A stretch of 64,000 nucleotides of DNA, from positions 62,001 to 126,000 of the forward strand of contig JBPCXR010000029.1 in assembly GCA_051027215.1 (NCBI GenBank). The letters run 5' to 3'. Of the stretch, positions 9,347 to 17,722 are shown one piece after another. Under the pieces are notes generated by a model. The model was not told the DNA's origin, made no database searches, and saw nothing but the letters and a program-made list of their open reading frames with translations. A program made the translations under genes and the position numbers. This DNA is from CALHVX01 sp051027215 (GTDB lineage Bacteria > Pseudomonadota > Gammaproteobacteria > Pseudomonadales > Azotimanducaceae). Position 1 is the stretch's first letter; every line of letters begins with the position of its first letter.

Positions 9347-9964
9347 TCACTGTGGCCATGCAGCCCAGCTGGGCCGTTTGCGCAGCGCTGTTTCCCAACG
9401 CTTCACGTTGGCCAGTTCGGCGGGAACGCTCTGATCGGTAAAATCGCAAACCTTGAAGGCTGCCATGCCGGTTATGTCGGCTATGGAAAACGCCGAGCCG
9501 GCGACAAAAGCTCGACCATCGGCAAGCTCCTCGTCCAACCAGCCCAGGCGCTGCACGAATAAGCGCCTCTGGGTCTCGGCGTAGGCAGGCACCTGCTCAA
9601 ACTTATCGGCAAACAAGCTAATGGTATGTCGCCCAACCTGTGCTGCGGGATCCATGATCTGTTGCTCTATGCGACGGTTCCACATTTCGATGATCGCGCA
9701 GCTCTGTGGATCAGTGCCGCACAGTGGCGGCTCTGGATAAGTGCCATCGAGGTAGCGACAGATGGCAACGCTCTCGGTAATGAGCGTGCCATCGTCCAGC
9801 GCCAGCATAGGTACTTCCTCTAGCGAGTTGAGCGCATGAAATTCACTCGAGCGGGTTTCACCGGCCATGATATTGATCTGCTCGCGTTCTACCTCCACCC
9901 CCTTTTCAGCCAAGAAGATCTCTACTCGAAAAGGGTTTGGGGCGGCGCTGGTATAGAGCTTCAT
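9347..9964 (-). CDS. Glutathione S-transferase family protein
   Basis: Cytosolic GST of 205 residues. The N-terminal thioredoxin-like domain (1-80) starts MKLYTSAAPNPFRVEIFLAEKG, with a Ser/Asn-type active-site loop and the glutathione-binding segment EEVPMLALDDGTLITESVAI including the cis-Pro and the ES pair. The helical C-terminal domain contains the folding-nucleus motif FSIADITG (about 165-172). It conjugates or reduces electrophiles using glutathione; substrate unknown. First gene of a likely pair with the DUF899 protein. An ArsR/SRPBCC gene pair lies divergently about 105 bp away. Confidence 0.92.
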   Translation of the reverse strand: MKLYTSAAPNPFRVEIFLAEKGVEVEREQINIMAGETRSSEFHALNSLEEVPMLALDDGTLITESVAICRYLDGTYPEPPLCGTDPQSCAIIEMWNRRIEQQIMDPAAQVGRHTISLFADKFEQVPAYAETQRRLFVQRLGWLDEELADGRAFVAGSAFSIADITGMAAFKVCDFTDQSVPAELANVKRWETALRKRPSWAAWPQ

Positions 9965-10070
9965 CTGCTCTCCTCAAGTCGATGGCTACGGGATCCGATG
10001 CTTCAAACTACCCATCCGCCCGCTAATGCCATAAAATACTTAACCACTTGGTTCACTGTCAAGAACTTCC

Positions 10071-10388
10071 ATGGAACAACTAGATCAGGTCTTCAACGCC
10101 CTGAGCGACCCCACCCGGCGAGCCATTCTGGCGCGCCTGGCTGAAGGCGAAACCGCACTCTCCGACATCGCCGCGCCCTTTGCCATGTCCCAAACTGCTG
10201 TCACGAAACATGTTCGAGTGCTCAGCAACGCCGGCCTGGTCTCTGTGCACAAGCGCGGCCGCACTCGCTATTGCCAATTGCAGGCAGAGCCTATGCAGCA
10301 AGCCGCTTTATGGCTCGAGAGCTACCAGGCGTATTGGCTCGGGCAGTTCGAAGCGCTGGGTCAGTACTTACGGGAGGAAGAAGGGTGA
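10071..10388 (+). CDS. ArsR-family winged-helix transcriptional regulator
   Basis: Regulator of 105 residues. MEQLDQVFNALSDPTRRAILARLAEGE is the signature start of the ArsR subgroup that travels with SRPBCC proteins. The helix-turn-helix spans about residues 35-60 (MSQTAVTKHVRVLSNAGLV) and the wing is HKRGRTRYCQL. No metal-binding Cys cluster is visible, so it probably senses something other than arsenite. It overlaps the following SRPBCC gene by 4 bp (GTGA), showing translational coupling. It probably autoregulates the pair. Confidence 0.92.
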   Translation: MEQLDQVFNALSDPTRRAILARLAEGETALSDIAAPFAMSQTAVTKHVRVLSNAGLVSVHKRGRTRYCQLQAEPMQQAALWLESYQAYWLGQFEALGQYLREEEG

Positions 10389-10861
10389 CGCTGCCTTTTA
10401 TTCAATCGGCGGCCGGTGCAGAACCGGTGATCGTCGAGGGTCTGTTCCCGGCATCTGCGGAACGACTGTTTAGGGCCTGGACCGACGCATTGGCGCTGAA
10501 GAGCTGGTTTGGGCCGGCACCGGAAGCCTTGGAATCGGTCGAGGTCGATTTGCGCGTAGGTGGTGAGTGGTCGGTTAGCTATTTGCCTGGCGAGGCCGGG
10601 CAGGATCGACTGAACGGTTCCTACGAAACCATCGAACCCTGTGAACGCTTGGCCTTTACCTGGCAACACCATCGGCAGTTCGACAACGGCCGCTGCGAAT
10701 CCACCGCGCTGTCTCTCGTCACCATTAGCTTCATTGCCCAAGGTGGGTCTACGAAAGTTCGGCTGGTCCACAGCCAAATCCAGCGCAAGGAAGGGCGGCT
10801 CGGCGTCAGCGAAGGTTGGAGCGGGAGCTTTGCACGGCTCAGTCAGAGCCTGAGTTTGTAG
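10385..10861 (+). CDS. SRPBCC (AHSA1/START-like) domain protein
   Basis: Protein of 158 residues from GTG at 10385, which overlaps the ArsR stop and follows a GGGAGGAAG ribosome-binding site. It has the AHSA1-like helix-grip fold: FPASAERLFRAWTDALALKSWFGP, then the DLRVGGEWSV strand and the GSYETIEPCERLAFTW segment, ending in the long C-terminal helix GWSGSFARLSQSL. These proteins bind hydrophobic ligands in the cytoplasm and are commonly paired with an ArsR regulator as here. Ligand unknown. The last 23 bp overlap the end of the convergent downstream gene. Confidence 0.88.
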   Translation: MTLPFIQSAAGAEPVIVEGLFPASAERLFRAWTDALALKSWFGPAPEALESVEVDLRVGGEWSVSYLPGEAGQDRLNGSYETIEPCERLAFTWQHHRQFDNGRCESTALSLVTISFIAQGGSTKVRLVHSQIQRKEGRLGVSEGWSGSFARLSQSLSL

Positions 10862-11396
10862 CCTGTAACTCAGCAACGTTGATTCTTTGCCAGCCAGGCT
10901 CATGTGCGAAGGTTAAACGTTGGGTCCCCTGTGGCGTTCGAACGTGCACCAGGTTCACTTGGCGTGGAAATATTTCCTGTAAAACCTCGCTGCGAACAGA
11001 CAGCGCCGCAGGCAGAGCTTCGGCAAGCTCCTGATAGACCAAAAGGTAATCGTCCTCGACCTCGGCGCCAACGAGTTCCAGTGGCAACAGTCTCTGCACA
11101 GGCTCACCAGCGGCGAGTGCGAAATGCGACTCGAGATACATGGCAAACACCGCCCGCACTTCTAAATCATCTAAGTCCCAGGTAGGCGTCTCGCCCATTT
11201 CCGCCAGTGCGACTTCGACATCGTGACGATGCAGTCGATGCACAATCTCCACCCCCTTGCCTTCAGGCAGAGGAGTGACCACAGTGAGGCACTCAGGCAT
11301 GCGGTGAGCGGGTGCGCCTAACGACAGCAACATTAAGCTGCCAAGCGTGAGTGCAAGCCCAGTTTTGTGCCAAAGGCTACTTTCGTTTTTGGCCAT
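10839..11396 (-). CDS. DUF6702-like exported protein
   Basis: Protein of 185 residues with a signal peptide (about 1-30, ending GAPAHRM) and a mature domain containing EIVHRLHRHDVEVAL, a Asp/Glu-rich middle and a tail reading VHVRTPQGTQRLTFAHEPGW. This matches the DUF6702 family of small secreted proteins of unknown function. Its start overlaps the end of an M1 metallopeptidase gene by 20 bp on the same strand, so the two are translationally coupled; a partner or accessory role for the peptidase is inferred from that alone. The 3' end overlaps the convergent SRPBCC gene. Confidence 0.7.
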   Translation of the reverse strand: MAKNESSLWHKTGLALTLGSLMLLSLGAPAHRMPECLTVVTPLPEGKGVEIVHRLHRHDVEVALAEMGETPTWDLDDLEVRAVFAMYLESHFALAAGEPVQRLLPLELVGAEVEDDYLLVYQELAEALPAALSVRSEVLQEIFPRQVNLVHVRTPQGTQRLTFAHEPGWQRINVAELQATNSGSD

Positions 11397-13941
11397 TGTC
11401 TGTCTCCGGCAAAGTTACATCGTTGTGTTGTGGTGACAACGGTACCGCTTTCCCGTCCACCATTTCGGCATCTTTGGCTTCACGCAAGGACACCAACATA
11501 TCAGCCATCAGATCACGCCGTTCGTCGTCTTCTTTGTACAAGGCGAGTCGCGACTTCTGCATTTTTCGCGGGTAATCATTGTTGGCGTAGTCTGCGTCAG
11601 CTGTCTCGTGCCGAGGGTCAAGGGCGAAGCGTTCAACTGCTTTGTCGACAATTAGCAGCGACGTAGCCTGGCGATGGTTTCTACGCCAGATTTGCACCGG
11701 CAGCATGCGTAGCTCTTCGCTGCCATCCAGGTAGCTGATATGCAAGGGCAATGGCATTACCAGACCGCCGAGATTCTCGAAGTCGACAAAGTAAATGTAC
11801 TGCTTATCCTTAATGGCTCGATCGAGTGCGGCGCGTTCCCAATCTTCAAGATCCTCTAGCATCTCTTGGTAGCTGTTGCGGTCTTCGTTGCTTACCGTAA
11901 AGCGATCGTTGTCGTTGTAGAAATCTTTGAGCTGCGGTCGTCGCTGCACCCGGGTCTTGGTTCCTGCCTCCCTGTTGCGGATCTGCGCAAGGGGTTCGGG
12001 CCTGTCCAGCGCGTCCTGCTCTCGGGTTCGCGGGTTGTCCTGGTCTGGATCGGCCGTCGCCACTTGATACTCACGCACGCCCGCAATTGCGAGGTCAACA
12101 TGATCAGTGGAATAGAACCAGCCGCGCCAAAACCAATCCAAATCAATACCAGACGCATCCTCCATGGTGCGAAAGAAATCTGCGGGGGTTGGGCGCTTGA
12201 ACTGCCAGCGCTGGCTATATTGTTTAAAGGCAAAATCGAACAGCTCACGGCCCATCACCGTTTCTCGCAATACGACTAATGCGGCCGTTGGCTTGGCGTA
12301 AGCGTTGTTGCCAAATTGTAGAATCGCATCGGACTGGGTCATGACTGGCACCTGGTTCTCAGCCACCATGTATTCACTGATGTAGTCGAGCACATTCACC
12401 CGATCGCCATAGGCGGGGTAGTTCTCTTCCCATTCCAACTCGGCAACATACTCCAGGAACGAATTCAGTCCTTCGTCCATCCAAGTCCACTGGCGCTCGT
12501 CTGAGTTCACGATCATGGGAAAGTAGTTATGCCCAATCTCGTGAATGATCACGCCGATCAACGCGTACTTAACATCCCGTGAGTAGGTGTTGGCCGGCTG
12601 TTCCTCTTTTGTGGACGGCTGCTGCTCCGACTGCTCCGCTTCTTCAGGCTCATAGGGCTCAGGCCGATAGCCGTTGAAGGTCACCATGGGGTACTCCATC
12701 CCACCCGCTTTCCAGGTGTTGATCGACTGCGCCGTTGGGTAGGGATAAGGAAAAGCAAAGCGCGAGTACACCTCCATGGTGTGCACTACGGCTTCTGTAG
12801 AGTATTTCGACCAAATAGGCTCAGCCTCATTCGGATAGAAAGACATGGCCATGACCTCGGGGCGGCGACGATCATTCTGTTTGAAGCCCATGGCATCCCA
12901 AATGAACTTGCGCGAGCTGGCGAACGCGAAATCGCGAATGTTCTCGGCTTCGAACACCCAGGTTTTGGTGCCGTCGCTCGCCTCCGCTTCATTAGCTTTG
13001 GCTTCTTCCGGCGTGACCACAAAAACTGGCGACCGCGCAGTCTTGGCTTGCTTCAACCGCTTACGCTGAGCCGAACTGAGCACACGCTCGGAGTTCTGCA
13101 GCTCGCCTGTAGCAGAGACGATGTGGTCCGCGGGCACGGTAATCGCAACCCGATAGTCACCAAACTCTAAGGTAAACTCGCCGCGCCCGAGGAATGCGAA
13201 GTGCTGCCAGCCGGCGTAGTCCGTGTAAGCCGCAAGTCTTGGAAACCACTGCGCCAAAAAGTAAATGTAGGTATTGGAATCGGTAAAGTGCTCGTAACCG
13301 CCGCGACTAAACATGCGGTCTCGTTCAACAATATTGAACGACCAATCCATGCTAAAACTGATTTTCTGCCCGGGCTTCAGCGGTGCATCTAAATCTAGCC
13401 GCAACATGGTATCGACAATGCTATAGCGCATCGGTTGCCCACGGGCATTGAGGATGCGAGCTATCTGATAACCATGATTGCCGTCTACTAGAGATTGATG
13501 CTGCGCCATACGACCATAGGTCAATATGTCTGGTGTCGGACTATTGGGGAAGTACTGCGAGTCTGGCGCTGTGAGCGAGCGCTGATATAGCGAATCGGTT
13601 GTAAAGCGGTTTTGATCCAGCTGTAGCCACAGGTAAGGCAGCGTATCCGGCGAGCGATTGGTATAGGTGATGGTTTGGCTCGCCGAAACCCGTCGATTCG
13701 CTTCATCTAAGCTAACTTTGATGTCGTAATCAGCGCGCTGCTGCCAGTATTGCGGGCCAGGGGCACCGGAGGCAGTTCGGTAGACGTTCGCCGTGGGCAA
13801 ATCGGGCCCGAGTTGGCGAAAGGCATCGAAAAACTCACCTTTGGTTTGGCGAATCGCGTCAGCGCTGGCCAGATTGGCGGCGCCGAGCGAGGCTACGAGC
13901 AGCGATGCTCGCACCCAGCAGAATGGGGTCAGCCGGATCAC
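11377..13941 (-). CDS. Exported M1 family metallopeptidase (aminopeptidase)
   Basis: Gluzincin aminopeptidase of 854 residues. It begins with a signal peptide (MIRLTPFCWVRASLLVASLGAANLASA). The N-terminal beta-rich domain holds the substrate-anchor motif in the form GGMEYPMVTFNG rather than canonical GAMEN. Zinc ligands are His467 and His471 of HEIGH and Glu490 in WMDEGLNSF, with catalytic Glu468. It removes N-terminal residues from peptides in the periplasm or at the cell surface. The C-terminal part has a charged linker and a beta-rich domain. It overlaps the DUF6702-like gene downstream; a small NrtS-like gene lies about 100 bp upstream on the same strand. Confidence 0.92.
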   Translation of the reverse strand: MIRLTPFCWVRASLLVASLGAANLASADAIRQTKGEFFDAFRQLGPDLPTANVYRTASGAPGPQYWQQRADYDIKVSLDEANRRVSASQTITYTNRSPDTLPYLWLQLDQNRFTTDSLYQRSLTAPDSQYFPNSPTPDILTYGRMAQHQSLVDGNHGYQIARILNARGQPMRYSIVDTMLRLDLDAPLKPGQKISFSMDWSFNIVERDRMFSRGGYEHFTDSNTYIYFLAQWFPRLAAYTDYAGWQHFAFLGRGEFTLEFGDYRVAITVPADHIVSATGELQNSERVLSSAQRKRLKQAKTARSPVFVVTPEEAKANEAEASDGTKTWVFEAENIRDFAFASSRKFIWDAMGFKQNDRRRPEVMAMSFYPNEAEPIWSKYSTEAVVHTMEVYSRFAFPYPYPTAQSINTWKAGGMEYPMVTFNGYRPEPYEPEEAEQSEQQPSTKEEQPANTYSRDVKYALIGVIIHEIGHNYFPMIVNSDERQWTWMDEGLNSFLEYVAELEWEENYPAYGDRVNVLDYISEYMVAENQVPVMTQSDAILQFGNNAYAKPTAALVVLRETVMGRELFDFAFKQYSQRWQFKRPTPADFFRTMEDASGIDLDWFWRGWFYSTDHVDLAIAGVREYQVATADPDQDNPRTREQDALDRPEPLAQIRNREAGTKTRVQRRPQLKDFYNDNDRFTVSNEDRNSYQEMLEDLEDWERAALDRAIKDKQYIYFVDFENLGGLVMPLPLHISYLDGSEELRMLPVQIWRRNHRQATSLLIVDKAVERFALDPRHETADADYANNDYPRKMQKSRLALYKEDDERRDLMADMLVSLREAKDAEMVDGKAVPLSPQHNDVTLPETDNGQKRK

Positions 13942-14044
13942 AAGAGGGTCCCAGTTATTTTGGGCGGCAGTTTCGCAGGATCATCGCGGCTTTGGTAGGC
14001 GCAATGCTCGCCTCAACAGCAGCGCTCTAGGAAAAATGGCAGAT

Positions 14045-14269
14045 TCAGGGCGGATTGCTGCGCAGCGCCGAGTACGCCCCGTAGCTTGCCACCAAGAACG
14101 GCACGCAATAGGTCATCAGCAATTTCCACCAGACCACCACCGCGCTACCAAACAGGGCCTCCGGCTGATTGATTAGATTGAGCGCAGTCCCCACGACAGC
14201 AGCCACAGCAAACCCACGCCGCAGGTAGGACCCGCGGAGCACCGTTTTGACCGCCATGGATCGGGACAT
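14045..14269 (-). CDS. nrtS: NrtS-like small membrane protein (nitrate/nitrite transporter family)
   Basis: Protein of 74 residues from ATG at 14269; a TTG at 14278 and an ATG at 14257 are alternatives. Two membrane helices: about FAVAAVVGTALNLIN, and LLMTYCVPFLVASYGAY preceded by the WWK segment. The pattern VVGT-LNLINQPEAL-…-KLLMTY-VP-LVASYGA fits the NrtS family, short two-helix proteins proposed to act in nitrate/nitrite transport, probably as oligomers in the inner membrane. No nitrate assimilation gene is nearby. An inverted repeat straddles its start codons. Confidence 0.7.
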   Translation of the reverse strand: MSRSMAVKTVLRGSYLRRGFAVAAVVGTALNLINQPEALFGSAVVVWWKLLMTYCVPFLVASYGAYSALRSNPP

Positions 14270-14279
14270 GGCGGTCAAA
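14246..14279. repeat. 13-bp inverted repeat at the start of the nrtS-like gene
   Basis: TTTGACCGCCATG (14246-14258) and its exact reverse complement CATGGCGGTCAAA (14267-14279) flank the 8-base spacer GATCGGGA. The repeat covers both ATG candidates of the nrtS-like gene, so in RNA it would hide the start region in a strong hairpin, and as DNA it could be an operator. It may instead arise because the gene's start repeats a coding motif (MTAM…MAVK). No T-run follows, so it is not an obvious terminator. Confidence 0.6.
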
Positions 14280-14494
14280 GTCCTGATGACCCCTGGTAGA
14301 CAATTGGCATGCGCTTACTCAACCATCGCTGCGCCTGCGGAAAGTATCGCTGCCGCACTGGCTTGCTCCGTGGATGCTCTGTTCATGCTATGTCTGTCCC
14401 GCCAGGAAATCGAGCATTGTACGAAGCTTGTCGGATTGGCTTACCATCACCCCATCGATTCGAAAAGCATTTCATCACTTCCCAGGACATAACA

Positions 14495-15292
14495 ATGAAG
14501 CAACAACGACGTGCACTGCGCGGCAGCGCCCTTTGGCTTTTCCTCAGCAGCTGCCTGCTCTGCAGCTACAGCCAGGCACAGATGAGCGAGGCAACCGCTA
14601 CCGCTCTCGATACCGCCCTGGCGAGCGATGTCCGCACCGAAGCGGAGCGGGCACGAGATCGCAATCGCCGGCCAAAACAAACTCTGGAGTTCTTCGGCTT
14701 CGAAAACGACATGACCGTGGTGGAGATTTTTCCTGGTGGCGGTTGGTATACCAAGCTACTGGCACCGGTCTTAGCGGAGAAGGGCCAGTACGTGGCCGCC
14801 GGTGGGCTGGGCAAGATGTTTGGTTCTGGCGAGATTCTGGGCAACACAGGTGAGTTCCCCGGGCGCGACAAGATGAAAATCGTCGATCTGTCCGCTGCGC
14901 TGTCGCCAAGCGATTTCCGCGGGATTCTCAATATGAAGCCTCAGAGCTTTGGTGTGCGCAAGGCCGACTTGGTCCTGACCTTTCGCAACCTTCACAATCT
15001 AACCCCCGCTGCCCGCGGCGAAATGTACAAAGCCAGTCTGGCCGCGCTGCGGAAAGGCGGGCGCTTCGGGGTCATCGATCACACTCGACGGCACATGCAA
15101 GGCGACAGCGCTGAAGTATGGCGTCGCCTGGACCCGGTAATGGTCATTAAAGAGGCCACAGAAGCCGGCTTCACCTTGATCGACTACGCAGATTTGCATT
15201 ACCGGCCTGACGATGAATTGCGCTACGAAGTCGGGCGTCGCTCGGTAACCGGCAACACCGACCGTTTTACCCTGCTGTTCGAAAAGCGTTAG
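14495..15292 (+). CDS. Exported class I SAM-dependent methyltransferase-like protein
   Basis: Protein of 265 residues from ATG at 14495, which follows CCAGGA and opens a signal peptide (MKQQRRALRGSALWLFLSSCLLCSYSQA); longer in-frame starts lack this. The core matches the predicted exported methyltransferase family (COG4798-like). It has the DRNRRPKQTLEFFG segment, the SAM-binding strand and loop VVEIFPGGGWYTKLLAP, a later LVLTFRNLHNL and FGVIDHTRRHM. Export of a SAM-dependent enzyme is odd, because SAM is not known in the periplasm; the family nevertheless consistently has signal peptides. Substrate unknown. A TPP riboswitch begins about 75 bp downstream. Confidence 0.85.
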   Translation: MKQQRRALRGSALWLFLSSCLLCSYSQAQMSEATATALDTALASDVRTEAERARDRNRRPKQTLEFFGFENDMTVVEIFPGGGWYTKLLAPVLAEKGQYVAAGGLGKMFGSGEILGNTGEFPGRDKMKIVDLSAALSPSDFRGILNMKPQSFGVRKADLVLTFRNLHNLTPAARGEMYKASLAALRKGGRFGVIDHTRRHMQGDSAEVWRRLDPVMVIKEATEAGFTLIDYADLHYRPDDELRYEVGRRSVTGNTDRFTLLFEKR

Positions 15293-15365
15293 CCAGGTTT
15301 CTTAGGCGCACAGCCGCGCTGATGCTCAGCTTGAAATCCCACCGCCTCAGACCCACAATGCCGGT

Positions 15366-15461
15366 GCCTAAGGGGTGGTCAGACCTGAGACGTCAACGCG
15401 GTGCACCGTGTTAGATGGACCCTTTGAACCTGACCCGGTTAATGCCGGCGTAGGAATAGGC
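15366..15461 (+). promoter_or_regulatory. TPP (THI-box) riboswitch
   Basis: Matches the thiamin pyrophosphate aptamer. P1 is GCCTA (15366-15370) paired with TAGGC (15457-15461). The 5' conserved part has AGGGGTGG and then CTGAGA in the pyrimidine-sensing arm. The 3' conserved part reads CCCTTTGAACCTGA, GGTTAATGCC and GCGTAGGAA in order and spacing. A variable hairpin (GCGGTGCACCGTG) sits between the arms. An intrinsic terminator follows directly, and the next gene is a TonB-dependent receptor starting at 15581, so TPP should switch that receptor off. Confidence 0.95.
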
Positions 15462-15473
15462 TAGAAGCACCCA

Positions 15474-15525
15474 GCGATCGCGCCGGTTCTCACCCGGCAT
15501 CGCGTTTGTTCTCTCGTCTTTGCTG
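15474..15525 (+). terminator. Intrinsic terminator serving as the riboswitch expression platform
   Basis: Starting 12 nt after the aptamer, GCGAT (15474-15478) pairs with ATCGC (15499-15503), and GCCGG (15482-15486) pairs with CCGGC (15494-15498) around the loop TTCTCAC. A 3-base bulge CGC lies on the 5' side. A T-rich run (GTTTGTTCTCTCGTCTTT) follows from 15504. This is a Rho-independent terminator upstream of the receptor start, implying transcriptional rather than translational control by TPP. An alternative anti-terminator pairing was not worked out. Confidence 0.75.
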
Positions 15526-15580
15526 CGACACGTCCCTTGGCCATCGTTGCCCAGTGGAAATAGTCAAGCAAGGACCGTTC

Positions 15581-17659
15581 ATGCCACTCTATATATGCGC
15601 GCTGCTACTGTCTGCCTTGCTGGGTGGCCTGTTAAGTGCCACAGCGGCAATCGCTGCGGCGCTGGGCCCGATCGAAGAAATCGTCGTCCAGGGCGAGCTC
15701 CGCGCACCGACTTTGCAGGACACACCGGCAAGCGTTTCCGTCATTTCATTCGACGACGCCCGGCAAACTCTGGTGAACCATCTCGAAGAGGTGCTCAGCT
15801 GGGTACCGAATGTGAACTTCGCCAGCGGCGGTTCCCGTGCACGTTTTCTGCAAATTCGCGGCATCGGCGAACGTGGTCAGTTCGCAGAGCCGCTCAACAG
15901 CTCCGTTGGCCTGCTCTTGGACGGTGTTGATCTCAGCGGGATCGGTACCGTTGCAAGTTTGTTCGATGTGCAGCAGGTAGAGGTCTTGCGCGGCCCCCAA
16001 GGTACCGTCTATGGCGCTAACGCCTTGGCGGGCTTAGTGAACCTGCGAAGCAACAACCCAACCCCACAATTTGGCGGCCGGGTAGTGCTGGATGCTGGCA
16101 ACTACGACGCCCAAGGCTTGGGTCTGGTCCTTTCTGGACCCCTGGGCGAGCGTCACGGCTTTCGCTTGGCAGCGCGACGCTACCAGGACGATGGCTACAT
16201 CGACAACATTTACCTAGGCGAAGACGACAGCAATGATCATGAGGAAACTACGGTACGCGGCAAGCTATCTCTAGCCCCTAACGATCAGCTTGAGTTACTG
16301 CTGAGTTTTGGACACATCGATGTAGACAGCGGTTACGATGCGTTTTCTTTAGACAACAATCGCAAGACCCGCTCCGACGAGCCCGGCAAAGATGTACAGG
16401 AAACCAGCTACTTCAGCGTTTACGCTGACTGGCTGGCAATTGCTGATTTTCGGCTACAGAGCACCCTCGCTTGGGCAACCACAGACAGCGACTACGGCTA
16501 CGATGAAGACTGGTCCTTCGAAGGCTTCCATCCAGATGAATACAGCTCTACCGATTCCTATCAGCGAGAGCGTGACACCCTGAGCATCGACTTGCGCTTA
16601 GTCTCGGAACCGGGCAGCGGCCTGTTGGATGGCAAGATGGACTGGGTCGCTGGAATCTACCACTTACAACAGGATGTTGATCTCACCCGCCAATACACCT
16701 TTTTGGCAGCACCTTTTAACAGCGAATTTGAAGTCGAACGGCTGGCCATCTACGGAGAGCTCACCAGCCATCTGACCGACCGCACCCGGCTGACGACGGG
16801 TTTGCGCTTCGAACAACACGAATCCGACTACACAGACTCGGATTCGGTGGGTTTTTCGCCCGATGACGATCTTGTTGGCGGCCGCGTCATCGTTGAACAT
16901 GACCTGGGCGATTCCAGCCTTGCCTATCTTAGCGTCACACGCGGTTACAAAGCGGGCGGCTTCAACACCGACGGCTCCCTGGATCTGGATCTTCGTGAGT
17001 TTGACCCAGAAGTCCTGTGGAACTACGAGTTTGGTGTGAAAGCTCGATTGCTGGGCGATCAGCTAACTTTGCGCGGCGCGTTGTTCCTGATGGACCGCGA
17101 CGACATGCAGGTAAGTACTTCCATCACCCGAGTGCGCGCCGACAACAGCGCTGAGTTCATCGATTTTGTCGGAAATGCGGCAGAGGGCCGCAACTATGGC
17201 GTCGAGCTCGAAGTCGACTATGCAGTGAGCGAGCGCCTGCGGCTGTTCGCAAGCCTTGGTTTGCTACGCACGGAACTGCAGGACTACGTCAATGGATCTG
17301 GCGAAGACCTGGATGGCCGCGATCAATCCCAGGCGCCGGAGTACTCCTTTTTTGCCGGGGCTGAATATGGATTTGCCAATGGCTGGTTCGCGCGACTCGA
17401 AGTCGAAGGCAAAGACGAGTACTTCGTCTCCGACAGTCACGAAGAGCAGGCACCGAGCTATGAGCTGGTCAACGCTACCTTGGGTTACGAATCTGAACGC
17501 TGGCACGTGAAGCTCTGGGGCCGTAATCTGACAGACGAAGACTACGTCGTGCGCGGCTTCTTTTTCGGCAACGACCCTAGAGACGGCTATACGGCTCGAG
17601 GTTTCAACCAACTGGGTGAGCCACGGCGGGTTGGCGTTAGTGCCGAGCTGCGATTTTGA
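15581..17659 (+). CDS. TonB-dependent receptor under TPP riboswitch control (probable thiamin importer)
   Basis: Outer-membrane receptor of 692 residues. ATG at 15581 follows AAGCAAGGA and opens a signal peptide (MPLYICALLLSALLGGLLSATAAIA); an earlier TTG frame lies inside the leader. TonB-box-like segment IEEIVVQGE, plug motifs TLQDTPASVSVIS, RGIGERGQF and EVLRGPQGTVYGANALAGLVN, then the 22-strand barrel ending in the terminal Phe of SAELRF. The barrel includes the family motif RGYKAGGFN. The preceding TPP riboswitch and terminator indicate it imports thiamin or a thiamin precursor across the outer membrane. Comparative genomics has predicted such riboswitch-linked receptors in other gammaproteobacteria. 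No inner-membrane thiamin transporter is adjacent. Confidence 0.87.
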   Translation: MPLYICALLLSALLGGLLSATAAIAAALGPIEEIVVQGELRAPTLQDTPASVSVISFDDARQTLVNHLEEVLSWVPNVNFASGGSRARFLQIRGIGERGQFAEPLNSSVGLLLDGVDLSGIGTVASLFDVQQVEVLRGPQGTVYGANALAGLVNLRSNNPTPQFGGRVVLDAGNYDAQGLGLVLSGPLGERHGFRLAARRYQDDGYIDNIYLGEDDSNDHEETTVRGKLSLAPNDQLELLLSFGHIDVDSGYDAFSLDNNRKTRSDEPGKDVQETSYFSVYADWLAIADFRLQSTLAWATTDSDYGYDEDWSFEGFHPDEYSSTDSYQRERDTLSIDLRLVSEPGSGLLDGKMDWVAGIYHLQQDVDLTRQYTFLAAPFNSEFEVERLAIYGELTSHLTDRTRLTTGLRFEQHESDYTDSDSVGFSPDDDLVGGRVIVEHDLGDSSLAYLSVTRGYKAGGFNTDGSLDLDLREFDPEVLWNYEFGVKARLLGDQLTLRGALFLMDRDDMQVSTSITRVRADNSAEFIDFVGNAAEGRNYGVELEVDYAVSERLRLFASLGLLRTELQDYVNGSGEDLDGRDQSQAPEYSFFAGAEYGFANGWFARLEVEGKDEYFVSDSHEEQAPSYELVNATLGYESERWHVKLWGRNLTDEDYVVRGFFFGNDPRDGYTARGFNQLGEPRRVGVSAELRF

Positions 17660-17722
17660 GCATAGGCAAAAGCCTGGCGGGGAACTAGTATCCAGACACG
17701 CAACTAGACGTCGTACCCTCCT

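Noticed and set aside
14247..14492. Plus-strand open frame between the NrtS-like gene and the methyltransferase
   Set aside because: It has no recognisable domain or ribosome-binding site and overlaps the methyltransferase leader region.
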